A DNA stretch of 54,773 bases from Thermoproteota archaeon (GTDB lineage Archaea; Korarchaeota; Korarchaeia; Korarchaeales; Korarchaeaceae). The notes beneath the pieces were generated by a model. That model did not search any database, was not told the DNA's origin, and saw nothing but the letters and a program-made list of their open reading frames with translations. Location of the stretch: assembly GCA_027491435.1 (NCBI GenBank), contig JAOZFG010000012.1, positions 1 through 54,773 on the forward strand, given 5' to 3'. Positions 40,218 through 48,436 of this stretch are shown here, one piece after another; the first letter of the stretch is position 1, and every line of letters starts with the position of its first letter. The position numbers were made by a program, and so were the translations under genes.

Positions 40218-41072
40218 TCAGGTATCTGTACTATGCGACTTTTATAACCTTTTATTATTTGCTGAAGCTGTTCTCACGGATGAAAGTTTAGCATTTCTAA
40301 GCTAATTCACTAGCTTATTAAATTTAAATGGCTAGTAACATCCCTTATATAAAAGTAACTGCGTTATTAAGAAAAATCTTTTAATTAATTTATTATAGCG
40401 TTATGCGCTTGAGGATCACCGCTTTTTCCCAATTAAAATTTATCGTAATGAGCTTAATAAGGCTAAAATAATTATTTATATAGATTGTAGGAAGTGAGGA
40501 AGTATAAGCTTAAATGTGAAAAGTTAATAAGATAAAAATTACTGATCAAAAATAGCTGTAGTTAGCTCTTATGAACCTAAGTGATCGGATCTCTTTCAGA
40601 AAAATGTAGAGCTATAATAATTAAATACATTTCGAGCCATTATCAAATTAATGATTATTTAATTATAAAGTCCAGTAAATGTATAAAAATGAAAAGAACT
40701 CAACCTCAAAGGAGCGGATCTCGTTCGTTACTGTGAGTCTGAAATTCATATATTGATTCAGTTTAAGCATAAGTTGTTAAGGGTCTTCTTACAGATATAG
40801 GAGAAATGCGTAAAGTTAGTTGTAGTTGAATCTCTAGCGGTTAGCTTGGGGCCTAATTTGACATCGCCTAAAATTAAGCGAATTTCGGTTCCAAAATCCA
40901 GTTTCAGATATCCAGTTTTGAGAGTTTTTCACAAATACTTTATAAAGGTTAGGCGGCCAATCTCATACCTCCTTTTGAAACGAAGTGACTTTAGATTCCA
41001 TCATTAGGAACATATAGCATTTCCTTATGGAAAATAATACTTATATATGAAACACTCCCCAGTTAACGTGGG
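40218..41072. other. 855-base AT-rich gene-free interval before the CRISPR-Cas operon
   Basis: No frame of coding quality and no regularly spaced repeats, so no CRISPR array. Two near-identical 12-mers, CGGATCTCTTTC at about 40587 and CGGATCTCGTTC at about 40714, are 127 bases apart. Runs of A/T and many TATA-like strings are present. It separates the Arf-like module from the cas operon and marks the start of markedly AT-richer DNA. It may hold untranslated RNA or simply be a decayed array/leader or adaptation-module site. Confidence 0.5.
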
Positions 41073-41073
41073 G
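41039..41073 (+). promoter_or_regulatory. Promoter of the type I-A operon with inverted repeat at the start site
   Basis: ACTTATATATGA at 41039-41050 is a good TATA box. Just downstream, CCCCA-gttaacg-TGGGG (41057-41073) is an inverted repeat covering the predicted transcription start and touching the GTG start codon at 41073. A regulator bound here would block initiation; the operon's own Csa3 is the obvious candidate. Confidence 0.5.
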
Positions 41074-41414
41074 TGATCCCCTTGGAATGTATGAATGAAA
41101 TCTCTAGCGTCCTGAGGTTTTTTGCCGATCAGAAGAATTACAGCTATATAGACAGGATAGCAAACGCCCTAACCCCCGATCCCGCTGAAAAGGCCATACA
41201 AGAAGCCCTAAGGCATTTAAGATCCCTTTATGACTCTTCCTTTGATTATAAAGACGAGAAAAGCGGAAAAACTTTGAAAGCCGTTAGAATAGGTGATAAG
41301 CCCGTAATTCTGCCCAAAATGCCGAAAGAAGAATGTGTTAGAGAGGTGTTAGAGGCTCTCTCTGATAGCTCCTTTAGGAGGAGGCTTGCTATCCTGTCTC
41401 TCTCATGGGGGTGA
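41073..41414 (+). CDS. csa5: Type I-A Cascade small subunit Csa5 (Cas11a)
   Basis: A 113-aa mostly helical protein at the head of the cas operon: ISSVLRFFADQKNYSYIDRI then ANALTPDPAEKAIQEALRHL, and a C-terminal KMPKEECVREVLEALS. Size, helical content and position directly before cas7 fit Csa5, the small subunit that stabilises crRNA-bound Cascade. The start is uncertain: GTG 41073 fits a leaderless transcript, while ATG 41091 is an alternative. Sequence conservation in this family is low, so the call rests largely on context. Confidence 0.7.
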   Translation: MIPLECMNEISSVLRFFADQKNYSYIDRIANALTPDPAEKAIQEALRHLRSLYDSSFDYKDEKSGKTLKAVRIGDKPVILPKMPKEECVREVLEALSDSSFRRRLAILSLSWG

Positions 41415-41418
41415 TGGT

Positions 41419-42426
41419 ATGTTCTTATCGGCTGGCGTCAGGTTTGAGGCCAATGTTGAGGCCTTGAATTCGGTAGAGACCACTGGTAATTTTTCCAAAC
41501 ACAGAAAGGTTCCCTACATAATATGGAATGAGGAAAAGGAATCATATGACGTGATATACGTCCCGGCTATGAGTGGAGAGAGCTTGGCACATGCATATCA
41601 GGAGCTCCTAGTTAGGGAGGCCCTTAACCTAGACAAGAATGCGCCAATATGCGACGACTGTAGAAGGGGAGAGTTCTTCAAGTCTATGAATAAGGACCAC
41701 TTAAAGGGAAAAGTAGACGTCTCCAAACTCAAGCAGATTACTCCTCAGGAAGTTGAGAAATCCATTGTGAATAACTGCCTGATTGAAGATATAGGTGGAT
41801 TTTTGTACGCTGAAAAGCCCCCTGTAAAGAGGACTTCATCGTTCCAGTTTAGTTACGCAGTGCCAGTGAAGAATGTAGCGTTGTTGAGCGTCACGGAGCC
41901 CTTACTTCACGCCAGACATGCTCAGATGAGGGAGATGAAAGGGAAGTCTGAGAGGGAAGGGGCTGCAGAGCAAATGATATACTACGTAGAGGCTGGAACT
42001 GCGATCTACGGTTTCACCTTCAACCTGGACCTCGACTCCATAGGTTTAAGCTCATTTACCGGGGAGCCCATAATAGGGAAGAAAGATCTAGAGTTTAGGA
42101 AGGAGGTCGCCGTGAGGGCCTTTATAAGGATGATAAGCAGCAAGCAGTTCGGGGCTAAGTTAAGTAGGTTCTTCCCCGCTGGAGACATTCTAGGGGTGTA
42201 CGTGTCTCTGACCCAGCACCCGTTCTCTGTAACTTCACCGATATACAAGGATGCCATCTCCATGACCGCTAGGAGGTTAGATGTGCTAAAGAGTAAGTTC
42301 AACGAGAAAGTCTCCCTGATAGTATACGACTCGATGGAGGGGGTTGAAGGCCTTAGCTACGATTTCATAGAAGTAGTTAAGACTCCCGAGGAGGTAGGAG
42401 CCCTCCTAATAGAAAGGGGGTTCTGA
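41419..42426 (+). CDS. cas7: Type I-A Cas7 (Csa2) crRNA backbone protein
   Basis: A 335-aa protein. The N-terminus MFLSAGVRFEANVEALNSVE with TTGNFSKHRKVP is typical of Csa2/DevR-type Cas7, followed by YVPAMSGESLAHAYQELLV and later AEQMIYYVEAGTAIYGFTFN. Cas7 forms the helical backbone along the crRNA. The start is ATG 41419 behind GGTGAT, a few bases after the csa5 stop. It ends in TGATG overlap with cas5. Confidence 0.93.
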   Translation: MFLSAGVRFEANVEALNSVETTGNFSKHRKVPYIIWNEEKESYDVIYVPAMSGESLAHAYQELLVREALNLDKNAPICDDCRRGEFFKSMNKDHLKGKVDVSKLKQITPQEVEKSIVNNCLIEDIGGFLYAEKPPVKRTSSFQFSYAVPVKNVALLSVTEPLLHARHAQMREMKGKSEREGAAEQMIYYVEAGTAIYGFTFNLDLDSIGLSSFTGEPIIGKKDLEFRKEVAVRAFIRMISSKQFGAKLSRFFPAGDILGVYVSLTQHPFSVTSPIYKDAISMTARRLDVLKSKFNEKVSLIVYDSMEGVEGLSYDFIEVVKTPEEVGALLIERGF

Positions 42427-43142
42427 TGAAATTCCTCTTAGTGAGGGTGAGGTTTAACTGGGGCTTTGCGGCCAGGTTTCAGCCTCAAAGCAAAATGAGG
42501 ATGGCCTTCAAGTACCCCCCTCCCACCACTTTATTAGGGGCCCTGGCCTATCCCTTAATCAGACTTAGAAGCGGTAGGGTTGAGTTAGTAGCCAAAGGAA
42601 AGAAGTTAACCAGTGCTACGGAGCAATTTAAGAAGTACTTTGAGGAGGTTGCCGTTTCTATGCAGGATGAACCTTCAGTTTACGGCAGCTATTTGAGAGT
42701 TAACAGAATCTATAGAGGAAGCGTTGACTTCGGGGTTACGGCCCTACCATCCTCTTTCCTTTACTCTAACGGAGAGGCTACAGCAGACCTGGTTTACGTG
42801 ATGAAGGAGGTGCCTGAAGGTTTGGAGAGGGCCGCTTGGGGGATATCCAGAATAGGGTCTAGAGAATCTGTAGTCTCTGTGGACTCGGTCTATGTTGGGG
42901 ATGCTTCCCTTAAGAGGGGAGAAAGCGCTAAGACGAGGTTTTCTTTCTACCTAAAAGATTACAAGGTTAGAGGCAATGGCACTGTGCTTTACGTCGTGGA
43001 CTGGAGGGAGCAGGAAATTGGCAATTACGCTAAGGCCGAGAGAGTCCCTTATTACTACCCCAAGGGGGAGGTAGAGGTCTCCGGAGAACTAAGCTGGTTC
43101 GAACTAAATTTGCCTTGGGGTAAGGAGGTGGTGTTACATTAA
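42426..43142 (+). CDS. cas5: Type I-A Cas5 (Csa-type)
   Basis: A 238-aa RAMP protein: FLLVRVRFNWGFAARFQPQS, then YPPPTTLLGALAYPLI (the glycine-containing Cas5 motif near residues 35-50). A glycine-rich region and YYYPKGEVEVSGEL follow near the C-terminus. Cas5 caps the 5' handle of the crRNA. Overlaps cas7 by one base. Confidence 0.9.
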   Translation: MKFLLVRVRFNWGFAARFQPQSKMRMAFKYPPPTTLLGALAYPLIRLRSGRVELVAKGKKLTSATEQFKKYFEEVAVSMQDEPSVYGSYLRVNRIYRGSVDFGVTALPSSFLYSNGEATADLVYVMKEVPEGLERAAWGISRIGSRESVVSVDSVYVGDASLKRGESAKTRFSFYLKDYKVRGNGTVLYVVDWREQEIGNYAKAERVPYYYPKGEVEVSGELSWFELNLPWGKEVVLH

Positions 43143-43143
43143 G

Positions 43144-44367
43144 GTGAGAATTGATCTGCCAGTTTCTGGCATTGTGAGCGAGCTAATTTACCTGGGGATA
43201 GCCCTGATCATAGAATATGGAGGGGCTGATCCAGCAGGTCCAGGAGTTATAGAGATAGATCAGGGCTTATTCAAGGACTCTCTACCTGAAATAATAAGAA
43301 GTGTGCTGGAACAAGTGGATGAAAAAGTGAAAGATTTTCCTGGGACTAAAGTAGCCGGAAATGATAAAAACAGTTACAACAAGGCTTACTTGACGAACTT
43401 CGGGATTAACCTCCCTGAAGGGATTACTTACCCAGCTCTTTTCAGAGATGTCTCCAACAGGACGGCTGATCTAATAAAGGGGGGTAAGTTAAACCCGGTT
43501 AACTCAATAAGATCGATAGATGGGAACTTCCTCGGGGTTAAAGGGCCTGAAAACTTTATAATGCCCTCTATAATAAAGCAGATGGAGTTTTATGAGAAGA
43601 GCACTGTATTTATGAAGCCCACCACAGGCCCAAAGTCGATGATAGAAATGGACCCGTTTTGGTTCACTCTGCTCTCTCTTGGGTTCCTCTGGGGATACTC
43701 CGGCTATTATGGGGGGGCTTACTACATTACGACATATCCAGGTATAGAGGCAAGGCTTGAAGAGCACTCTCAGATATTGGACACGATAAACATGGTTTCC
43801 TACACCAACCTGAGGAGTAAAAGAAGGCTCGATAAGGAGGAAGTTTATGAGTTGGGGCTCTCCCTAGATATAGCTTTAAAGGCCGAGAGCTCAGAGGCTG
43901 TAAGTGGCTATAGGTGGCCGGTTAGGCTTTACAAGGAGGCGGTAGTAGGACAGGCTTATACAGCTGAGAAGAGCCTCGATCTAAACTTAGGTGACATGAT
44001 AAATTTTATGATAAGATACGCCTCTAATTGGAGGAAATTAAGTAAGAAACCAACTGTAAAGTTAAATAATAGGGAAGTATCTCCCTTAGAAGCTTTAATT
44101 GCTTTGGCTGAGAGGGAGCTGAGCTCCAATAAGGGGGTTAGGGGAGATAACGAGATGGTGGCCTACTTGCTGGTCAAGGACATACATAGGGCCATATCAA
44201 GTGGCAAGCCTAGTCTAATGGAAGAAACCCTGTACAGGGCTGCCAGGAAATCGAGAGGAGCGAGGGAGTCTGGAGAAGTGGATGGCACGCTTAGCTACAC
44301 TTTGTACACGTTCTTCAGCAGGAGACACCTAGAAGTCCTTCTAGGTGTCCTAAATGAGCTTAGTTGA
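43144..44367 (+). CDS. cas8a: Type I-A large subunit Cas8a
   Basis: A 407-aa protein between cas5 and cas3', the position of the Cascade large subunit (Csa4/Csx9 group) that recognises the PAM. Visible features are SIIKQMEFYEKSTVFMKPTT, MEMDPFWFTLLSLGFLWG-like aromatic segments and a helical C-terminus. Family identity is based on position and size because Cas8 sequences diverge widely. The start is GTG 43144, one base after the cas5 stop; the end overlaps cas3' by 14 bases. Confidence 0.8.
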   Translation: MRIDLPVSGIVSELIYLGIALIIEYGGADPAGPGVIEIDQGLFKDSLPEIIRSVLEQVDEKVKDFPGTKVAGNDKNSYNKAYLTNFGINLPEGITYPALFRDVSNRTADLIKGGKLNPVNSIRSIDGNFLGVKGPENFIMPSIIKQMEFYEKSTVFMKPTTGPKSMIEMDPFWFTLLSLGFLWGYSGYYGGAYYITTYPGIEARLEEHSQILDTINMVSYTNLRSKRRLDKEEVYELGLSLDIALKAESSEAVSGYRWPVRLYKEAVVGQAYTAEKSLDLNLGDMINFMIRYASNWRKLSKKPTVKLNNREVSPLEALIALAERELSSNKGVRGDNEMVAYLLVKDIHRAISSGKPSLMEETLYRAARKSRGARESGEVDGTLSYTLYTFFSRRHLEVLLGVLNELS

Positions 44368-45904
44368 CGAATATAAGAGACTGGTGAGGGGCCTCTTTAA
44401 TAACCCAGGCACCAGAGTCATAATTGAAGAGGCATTGAAGAGCTTAGATGAAGATTTGGAGGGAAAACCTTTCTACGTTATTAGAGCCCCTACAGGATAC
44501 GGCAAGACTACCTTTTCGTATACCCTGGCTTTACACGCCTTAAAGGATAACAGTCGCTTTGAAAAGGTCATACATGTGCTTCCTTTCAGGGCAATAATAG
44601 AGGACGCTTACCATAAGTCCTCTTTTCTCTTTCCCTTTGTCGGCAGGCAGATGATGGGAGTTCATGAAAGCCCGTTCCTGCTAAAAGCCCTTACATTTAC
44701 AACTGTGGACACGTTCATCTACGACTTGATGAAGCTTAACACCATGAAGTCCTCAGCTATAAGGGAGGGAAGGGAGTACGGGTACGACTACTTCACGCAG
44801 GCAGGCATAGTTTTGAGCGCAATTGTCTTCGACGAAGCTCATGTAGCACTAGAGGGGGAGATGGCCTCCGCTTTTCTAACTGCTTTAGAGGTGCTCATGC
44901 ACCTTGGAACTCCAATATTCATCTTAACAGCCACTATTAGCGAAAACTACTCGAAAAGACTTAGGAGGCGGGCCGAGGAGAGGGGATATATCTATAGAGT
45001 ATTCCCCGAGTTCGGTCAGCAGGTAAATGATGATTTCTTCAAGAGGGAGGAGGCTAAACAGATAAATATAAGCGTCGCCGACGGATTTGACCTAGTTAAT
45101 TTGGTGAGTGGGGATAAGAGGTACCTGATAGTAGTCAATACAGTTAAGAGAGCCCAGGAGATATACTCTAGGTTGAGATCTCAACTGAAGGAGAGAGATA
45201 TCTTATTAATTCACAGCAGATTTACTCCTAGCGATAGGAGAGCTAAAATAAGTAAGTTAGAGTCTTTAAAAAATAAAGAGAGCTGGGTAGTAGTTTCAAC
45301 TCAGGTAATAGAGGCAGGAGTAGATATTTCCAGCGATGTGCTAATAACTGAGCTAGCCCCTCCTACAAGCCTAATCCAAAGGATGGGCAGGAACGCCAGA
45401 TTCGACGAAAAAAGTGGAGAAATTCACATAATACTTAGTGAGAAGTGCCCTCCCTATCCAGATGACCTCTGTGAAAGGACAAGGAATTGGTTGAAGGAGA
45501 AATACCAGAAATTGAAGCCCAGGGATCCCAGCACTTATCAGGGGCTGTTGAACGAAGTTTACCAAGTTTTAAAGGGAAGACGTTATCCAGACCTGTTGAC
45601 CTTCATGCTGGATCCTCTGGTAAGATCAGATGAGATGTCTAGCTATATAAGGAATCTCTCTGGAAGGAATTTCCTTAGAGAGTATCCGATCCAGCTATTC
45701 GTAGGCAAGGAAGCTGTTCCAGTCACTCCATATATACTTAGGGAGCTCATCAGAAGGGGAGCTAAAATAAGTTGCGGTGAAAAATGTAAATTAACCGAGG
45801 GAAACCTCCAGAACGTCGTGGAGAGAATAGCTAACTGGGAGGACATAAAGTTGACTCTGGAAAACCAAGATTTCTACGATAAGGAGCTTGGATTAAGGTG
45901 GTAA
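44354..45904 (+). CDS. cas3': Cas3' helicase
   Basis: A 516-aa superfamily 2 helicase without an HD domain. Motif I is APTGYGKTTF (K51), motif II FDEAH (about 160), motif III TATIS (about 193), motif V STQVIEAGVDISSD (about 317) and motif VI QRMGRNAR (about 341). In type I-A the helicase and HD nuclease are separate polypeptides, as here. It unwinds the target DNA strand for Cas3''. Confidence 0.94.
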   Translation: MSLVDEYKRLVRGLFNNPGTRVIIEEALKSLDEDLEGKPFYVIRAPTGYGKTTFSYTLALHALKDNSRFEKVIHVLPFRAIIEDAYHKSSFLFPFVGRQMMGVHESPFLLKALTFTTVDTFIYDLMKLNTMKSSAIREGREYGYDYFTQAGIVLSAIVFDEAHVALEGEMASAFLTALEVLMHLGTPIFILTATISENYSKRLRRRAEERGYIYRVFPEFGQQVNDDFFKREEAKQINISVADGFDLVNLVSGDKRYLIVVNTVKRAQEIYSRLRSQLKERDILLIHSRFTPSDRRAKISKLESLKNKESWVVVSTQVIEAGVDISSDVLITELAPPTSLIQRMGRNARFDEKSGEIHIILSEKCPPYPDDLCERTRNWLKEKYQKLKPRDPSTYQGLLNEVYQVLKGRRYPDLLTFMLDPLVRSDEMSSYIRNLSGRNFLREYPIQLFVGKEAVPVTPYILRELIRRGAKISCGEKCKLTEGNLQNVVERIANWEDIKLTLENQDFYDKELGLRW

Positions 45905-45905
45905 C

Positions 45906-46577
45906 GTGGGTTGCATATCCTTCAAGGAGCCGAGAGAGCCCTTAGAGGTACACCTTCATTTAACGGCCCACTTCATAGATAGGGCCTTCTTGAGGAGGGG
46001 TTACCACAAGAGGATTGGTGACAGAGGAAGGGAGGTCTTGCTGCTGGCGGCCATATTACACGACATCGGGAAGGGCCACAAAAGTTTTCAGTCCAGGGGG
46101 ACTTTCCCAGGACACGAGCTATACTCAGGTTACCTAGTCCACAGGATGGTTGAGGAGGGGTTAATTGAGCTAGGTGATTGGGGGGTTCCCTTATCGGCTG
46201 CCATAGCTCTGCACCACCACACTATGAAGGGAAGGAGCGTCTTTGAAGATTTCGAGTTAACAGAGGAGTGCCGCTCTCAAGTTGAGGAGGTCATCCAATC
46301 ATTTAACCTAGAGGGGAGCCTCAATAACCTAGAGAAAGCTTCGCTAAAAGAAATTAATGAGTGGTTATATAAAATCAAGGGCTGGATAAGGAAACCGGGC
46401 AACCTAAAGAGGGTCTACCTTATACTTTATCCTTTAATAATAGCTGACAACATGGCGGCTTCGATAAGGGGGGGAAGCACCCTGCTTAGCAGCGAACTGC
46501 AGACTAGCTATTGGCCGGTGGTGCTGTATGAGAACTTATGTAATCACCCTTGGTTACGACGAAAAGTTTGCCCTTAG
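45906..46577 (+). CDS. cas3'': Cas3'' HD nuclease
   Basis: A 223-aa HD-family nuclease: H22 (LTAHFID), the H52-D53 doublet (ILHDIGKGHKSF), H71 (FPGHELYS) and the HHH run near 104-106 (ALHHHTMKG) supply the metal ligands. It degrades the target strand with Cas3'. GTG 45906 follows the cas3' stop by one base; the end overlaps the csa3 gene by 50 bases. Confidence 0.93.
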   Translation: MGCISFKEPREPLEVHLHLTAHFIDRAFLRRGYHKRIGDRGREVLLLAAILHDIGKGHKSFQSRGTFPGHELYSGYLVHRMVEEGLIELGDWGVPLSAAIALHHHTMKGRSVFEDFELTEECRSQVEEVIQSFNLEGSLNNLEKASLKEINEWLYKIKGWIRKPGNLKRVYLILYPLIIADNMAASIRGGSTLLSSELQTSYWPVVLYENLCNHPWLRRKVCP

Positions 46578-47142
46578 ATTCCTGCTGAGGCACCCGGTAG
46601 AGGAGGGAGATAAGGTTTACATAGTCATGCCTGAGGGCGGCGATGAGAAAGTCTTAAACGCCTTTAGAAACTTAAATAAGTTAGTTGACGGCGTTAAGCC
46701 AATAGAGCTGAACTTAGATAGACCTGTGGAGGAAGTCTCCAGGATCTCCAGGTTGTTAGCTGAGGAAACTTCAGGTGACCTCTTCCTGTGCCTAAGCGGT
46801 GGTATGAGGGCTGTCGTGGTGATAACCTTGTTGGCAGCACAGAAACTGGTGAGGGAGACCACTAGGAGGGCCTGGCTGGAAATCGAGTTTGAGAACTTAT
46901 CCGGGTACATGAGAATGCCCCTAAACGTGATAACCCTGCCTAGGAACGAGAGATACCTTAAGATATTAAAGGCCATTAGGGAGCTGGGTAAGACGTCCAT
47001 CAGAAACCTGAGCTTATCTACGGGAATACCCATAACCACGGTGCACAGGGAATTAAGGAGGATGATTGCTGCAGGGCTCGTCAGTAAGGACTTGAACCTA
47101 ACGGAGGAAGGGTGGGCTTACCTCAAGCTGTACTCAGACTAG
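46528..47142 (+). CDS. csa3: Csa3-type CARF-wHTH regulator
   Basis: A 204-aa protein. The N-terminal CARF domain (TYVITLGYDEKFALRFLLRH, DKVYIVMPEGGDEKVLNAFR) has the ligand loop LCLSGGMRAVVVITLLAAQK at about residues 87-106. The C-terminal winged helix is KILKAIRELGKTSIRNLSLS, TGIPITTVHRELRRMIAAGL. Csa3 proteins bind cyclic tetra-adenylate and control cas operons or arrays. It is embedded in the 3' end of cas3'' (50-base overlap), so it is co-expressed with the interference genes. Confidence 0.88.
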   Translation: MRTYVITLGYDEKFALRFLLRHPVEEGDKVYIVMPEGGDEKVLNAFRNLNKLVDGVKPIELNLDRPVEEVSRISRLLAEETSGDLFLCLSGGMRAVVVITLLAAQKLVRETTRRAWLEIEFENLSGYMRMPLNVITLPRNERYLKILKAIRELGKTSIRNLSLSTGIPITTVHRELRRMIAAGLVSKDLNLTEEGWAYLKLYSD

Positions 47143-47145
47143 TCC

Positions 47146-47153
47146 CTCTTTTT
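47146..47153 (+). terminator. U-rich terminator after the cas operon
   Basis: CTCTTTTTC follows the csa3 stop within ten bases, separating the cas operon from the unknown gene that has its own TATA at about 47191-47200. Confidence 0.45.
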
Positions 47154-47190
47154 CTATTCTAGGGGTTGTGGAGGGAATAATGGGATAAAA

Positions 47191-47200
47191 CCTATTTTAA
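47191..47200 (+). promoter_or_regulatory. TATA-like element for the unknown defence-island gene
   Basis: CCTATTTTAA lies 22-31 bases before ATG 47222, matching the leaderless spacing seen elsewhere in the window. Confidence 0.4.
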
Positions 47201-47221
47201 CTCTAACTTACAAATTTACAT

Positions 47222-48436
47222 ATGTTATCCCTATGGAACGGAATGCCTGTATGCTTTCCCAAGTTTGATGGATCCCAATACTTATTGGATCCCTGGTTAC
47301 TAAATTATGATTTAAGTAGGATTAGGTACTCTAGATTTAAAATAAATAATCGCATCGTGAGCTACGTTTATTACATGCTGGTTTTTCTCCCTCAATTCTG
47401 GAACCTATTTACCCTTAGGGTAACTGCTGAGAACTTGATGGAGCGACTATCTTACACGCTCAAGCGAGGGTCTAGTAGCTTACTGTTAAGTAAGCTCTAC
47501 AACATAGATGGATTTAGCAAGGGAGCCGTTAGTAGAGGGGTGTTTGAAGAGCTCAAGATTAGTAAGAGGCTTATGGACCTTTACATGGAGACCTTGGATC
47601 TCATCTTTTCTTTAACTCCCCTAACCGTGTATAAGGAGCTACTCTGGTCGCCCAACCTCTGCACGTATGTGTATAGAACCGACTTAGATTATCTGAACTC
47701 TTACTGCTACGGCCGCTTCCTAGCCTTCCTGAGGCCTGACCTGATCAGGCGCGTAGAGGGGGACAAGTGGGTCGCCTGGAGTAAACTCGTGGAGTTGTGC
47801 CCAAAGGGAGTTAAGGAGCGTAAGATCTACTTGCTTATACCTGAAGATATGTTGGGGATAGTGAAAGCCATTGGTCCAGCCATTTACAAGGTCACTGGCG
47901 AGGTAGAGGCGAGGTATAAGGCGAACTCCCTGACCAAGAAGTTGTATAGGGCAGTGGAATTGGAACCTTTTAGGCTATCCCCTGAGGAGGTCGTTCCCTT
48001 CTTATACCCCTATCACCTCAGTGAAGAGGACTCCCAGAGGAGGGTTATAAGCTATTACGTAAGGACAAGCATTGTTTACGACATCCTAGACGAGATAAGG
48101 GAGAGGTTTCCCTTCTACTCTGGGAGGTCGACTCCGTTGAATTTCAAGAAGAGACATATGTTATCGAAAGTTGAGGACGGTGGAGATTACCTGAATTACA
48201 TAGCGGTGAACCCGAGCTACGTGATCAGCCTGTTGAAGAGTTATAACCTTAACAATCGCCACGGCATACACGCTAGGAGGGTACTAGATGGCGACGTCCT
48301 AAGTAAGGTCATCTCAATCGAAGAAAGCTCCTTAGCTAGGTTATATGACACCCTCTTCTTCCTACACTTAGAACAGAGGAAGAGCGTATTCACTTGCATT
48401 AAGGATTTCTTCTCCCTCAAGGAGGAACCTCCATGA
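47222..48436 (+). CDS. Unrecognised 404-aa protein between type I-A cas operon and drmAB
   Basis: No family recognised. Aromatic-rich N-terminus (FDGSQYLLDPWLLNYDLSRI, VSYVYYMLVFLPQFWNLFTL, about residues 14-65), then a mixed region with YCYGRFLAFLRPDLIRRVEG and ERKIYLLIPEDMLGIVKAIG (about 205-225). The C-terminus is helical (YVRTSIVYDILDEIRERFPF, SLARLYDTLFFLHLEQRKS). There is no signal peptide, no clear nuclease triad and no PLD HxK motif, so it is not DrmC. Cys residues are scattered. Its 3' end overlaps the convergent drmB gene by 20 bases, so the three genes are compactly packed. It is AT-richer than the left half of the window. Probably a defence-associated gene by location only. Confidence 0.7.
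   Translation: MLSLWNGMPVCFPKFDGSQYLLDPWLLNYDLSRIRYSRFKINNRIVSYVYYMLVFLPQFWNLFTLRVTAENLMERLSYTLKRGSSSLLLSKLYNIDGFSKGAVSRGVFEELKISKRLMDLYMETLDLIFSLTPLTVYKELLWSPNLCTYVYRTDLDYLNSYCYGRFLAFLRPDLIRRVEGDKWVAWSKLVELCPKGVKERKIYLLIPEDMLGIVKAIGPAIYKVTGEVEARYKANSLTKKLYRAVELEPFRLSPEEVVPFLYPYHLSEEDSQRRVISYYVRTSIVYDILDEIRERFPFYSGRSTPLNFKKRHMLSKVEDGGDYLNYIAVNPSYVISLLKSYNLNNRHGIHARRVLDGDVLSKVISIEESSLARLYDTLFFLHLEQRKSVFTCIKDFFSLKEEPP

Noticed and set aside
40218-41072. CRISPR array next to the cas operon
   Set aside because: No repeat of 24-37 bases recurs at regular spacing; the only similarity is a pair of 12-mers 127 bases apart.
46617-47039. 140-aa minus-strand frame opposite csa3
   Set aside because: Antisense shadow of a gene with clear CARF and winged-helix motifs.
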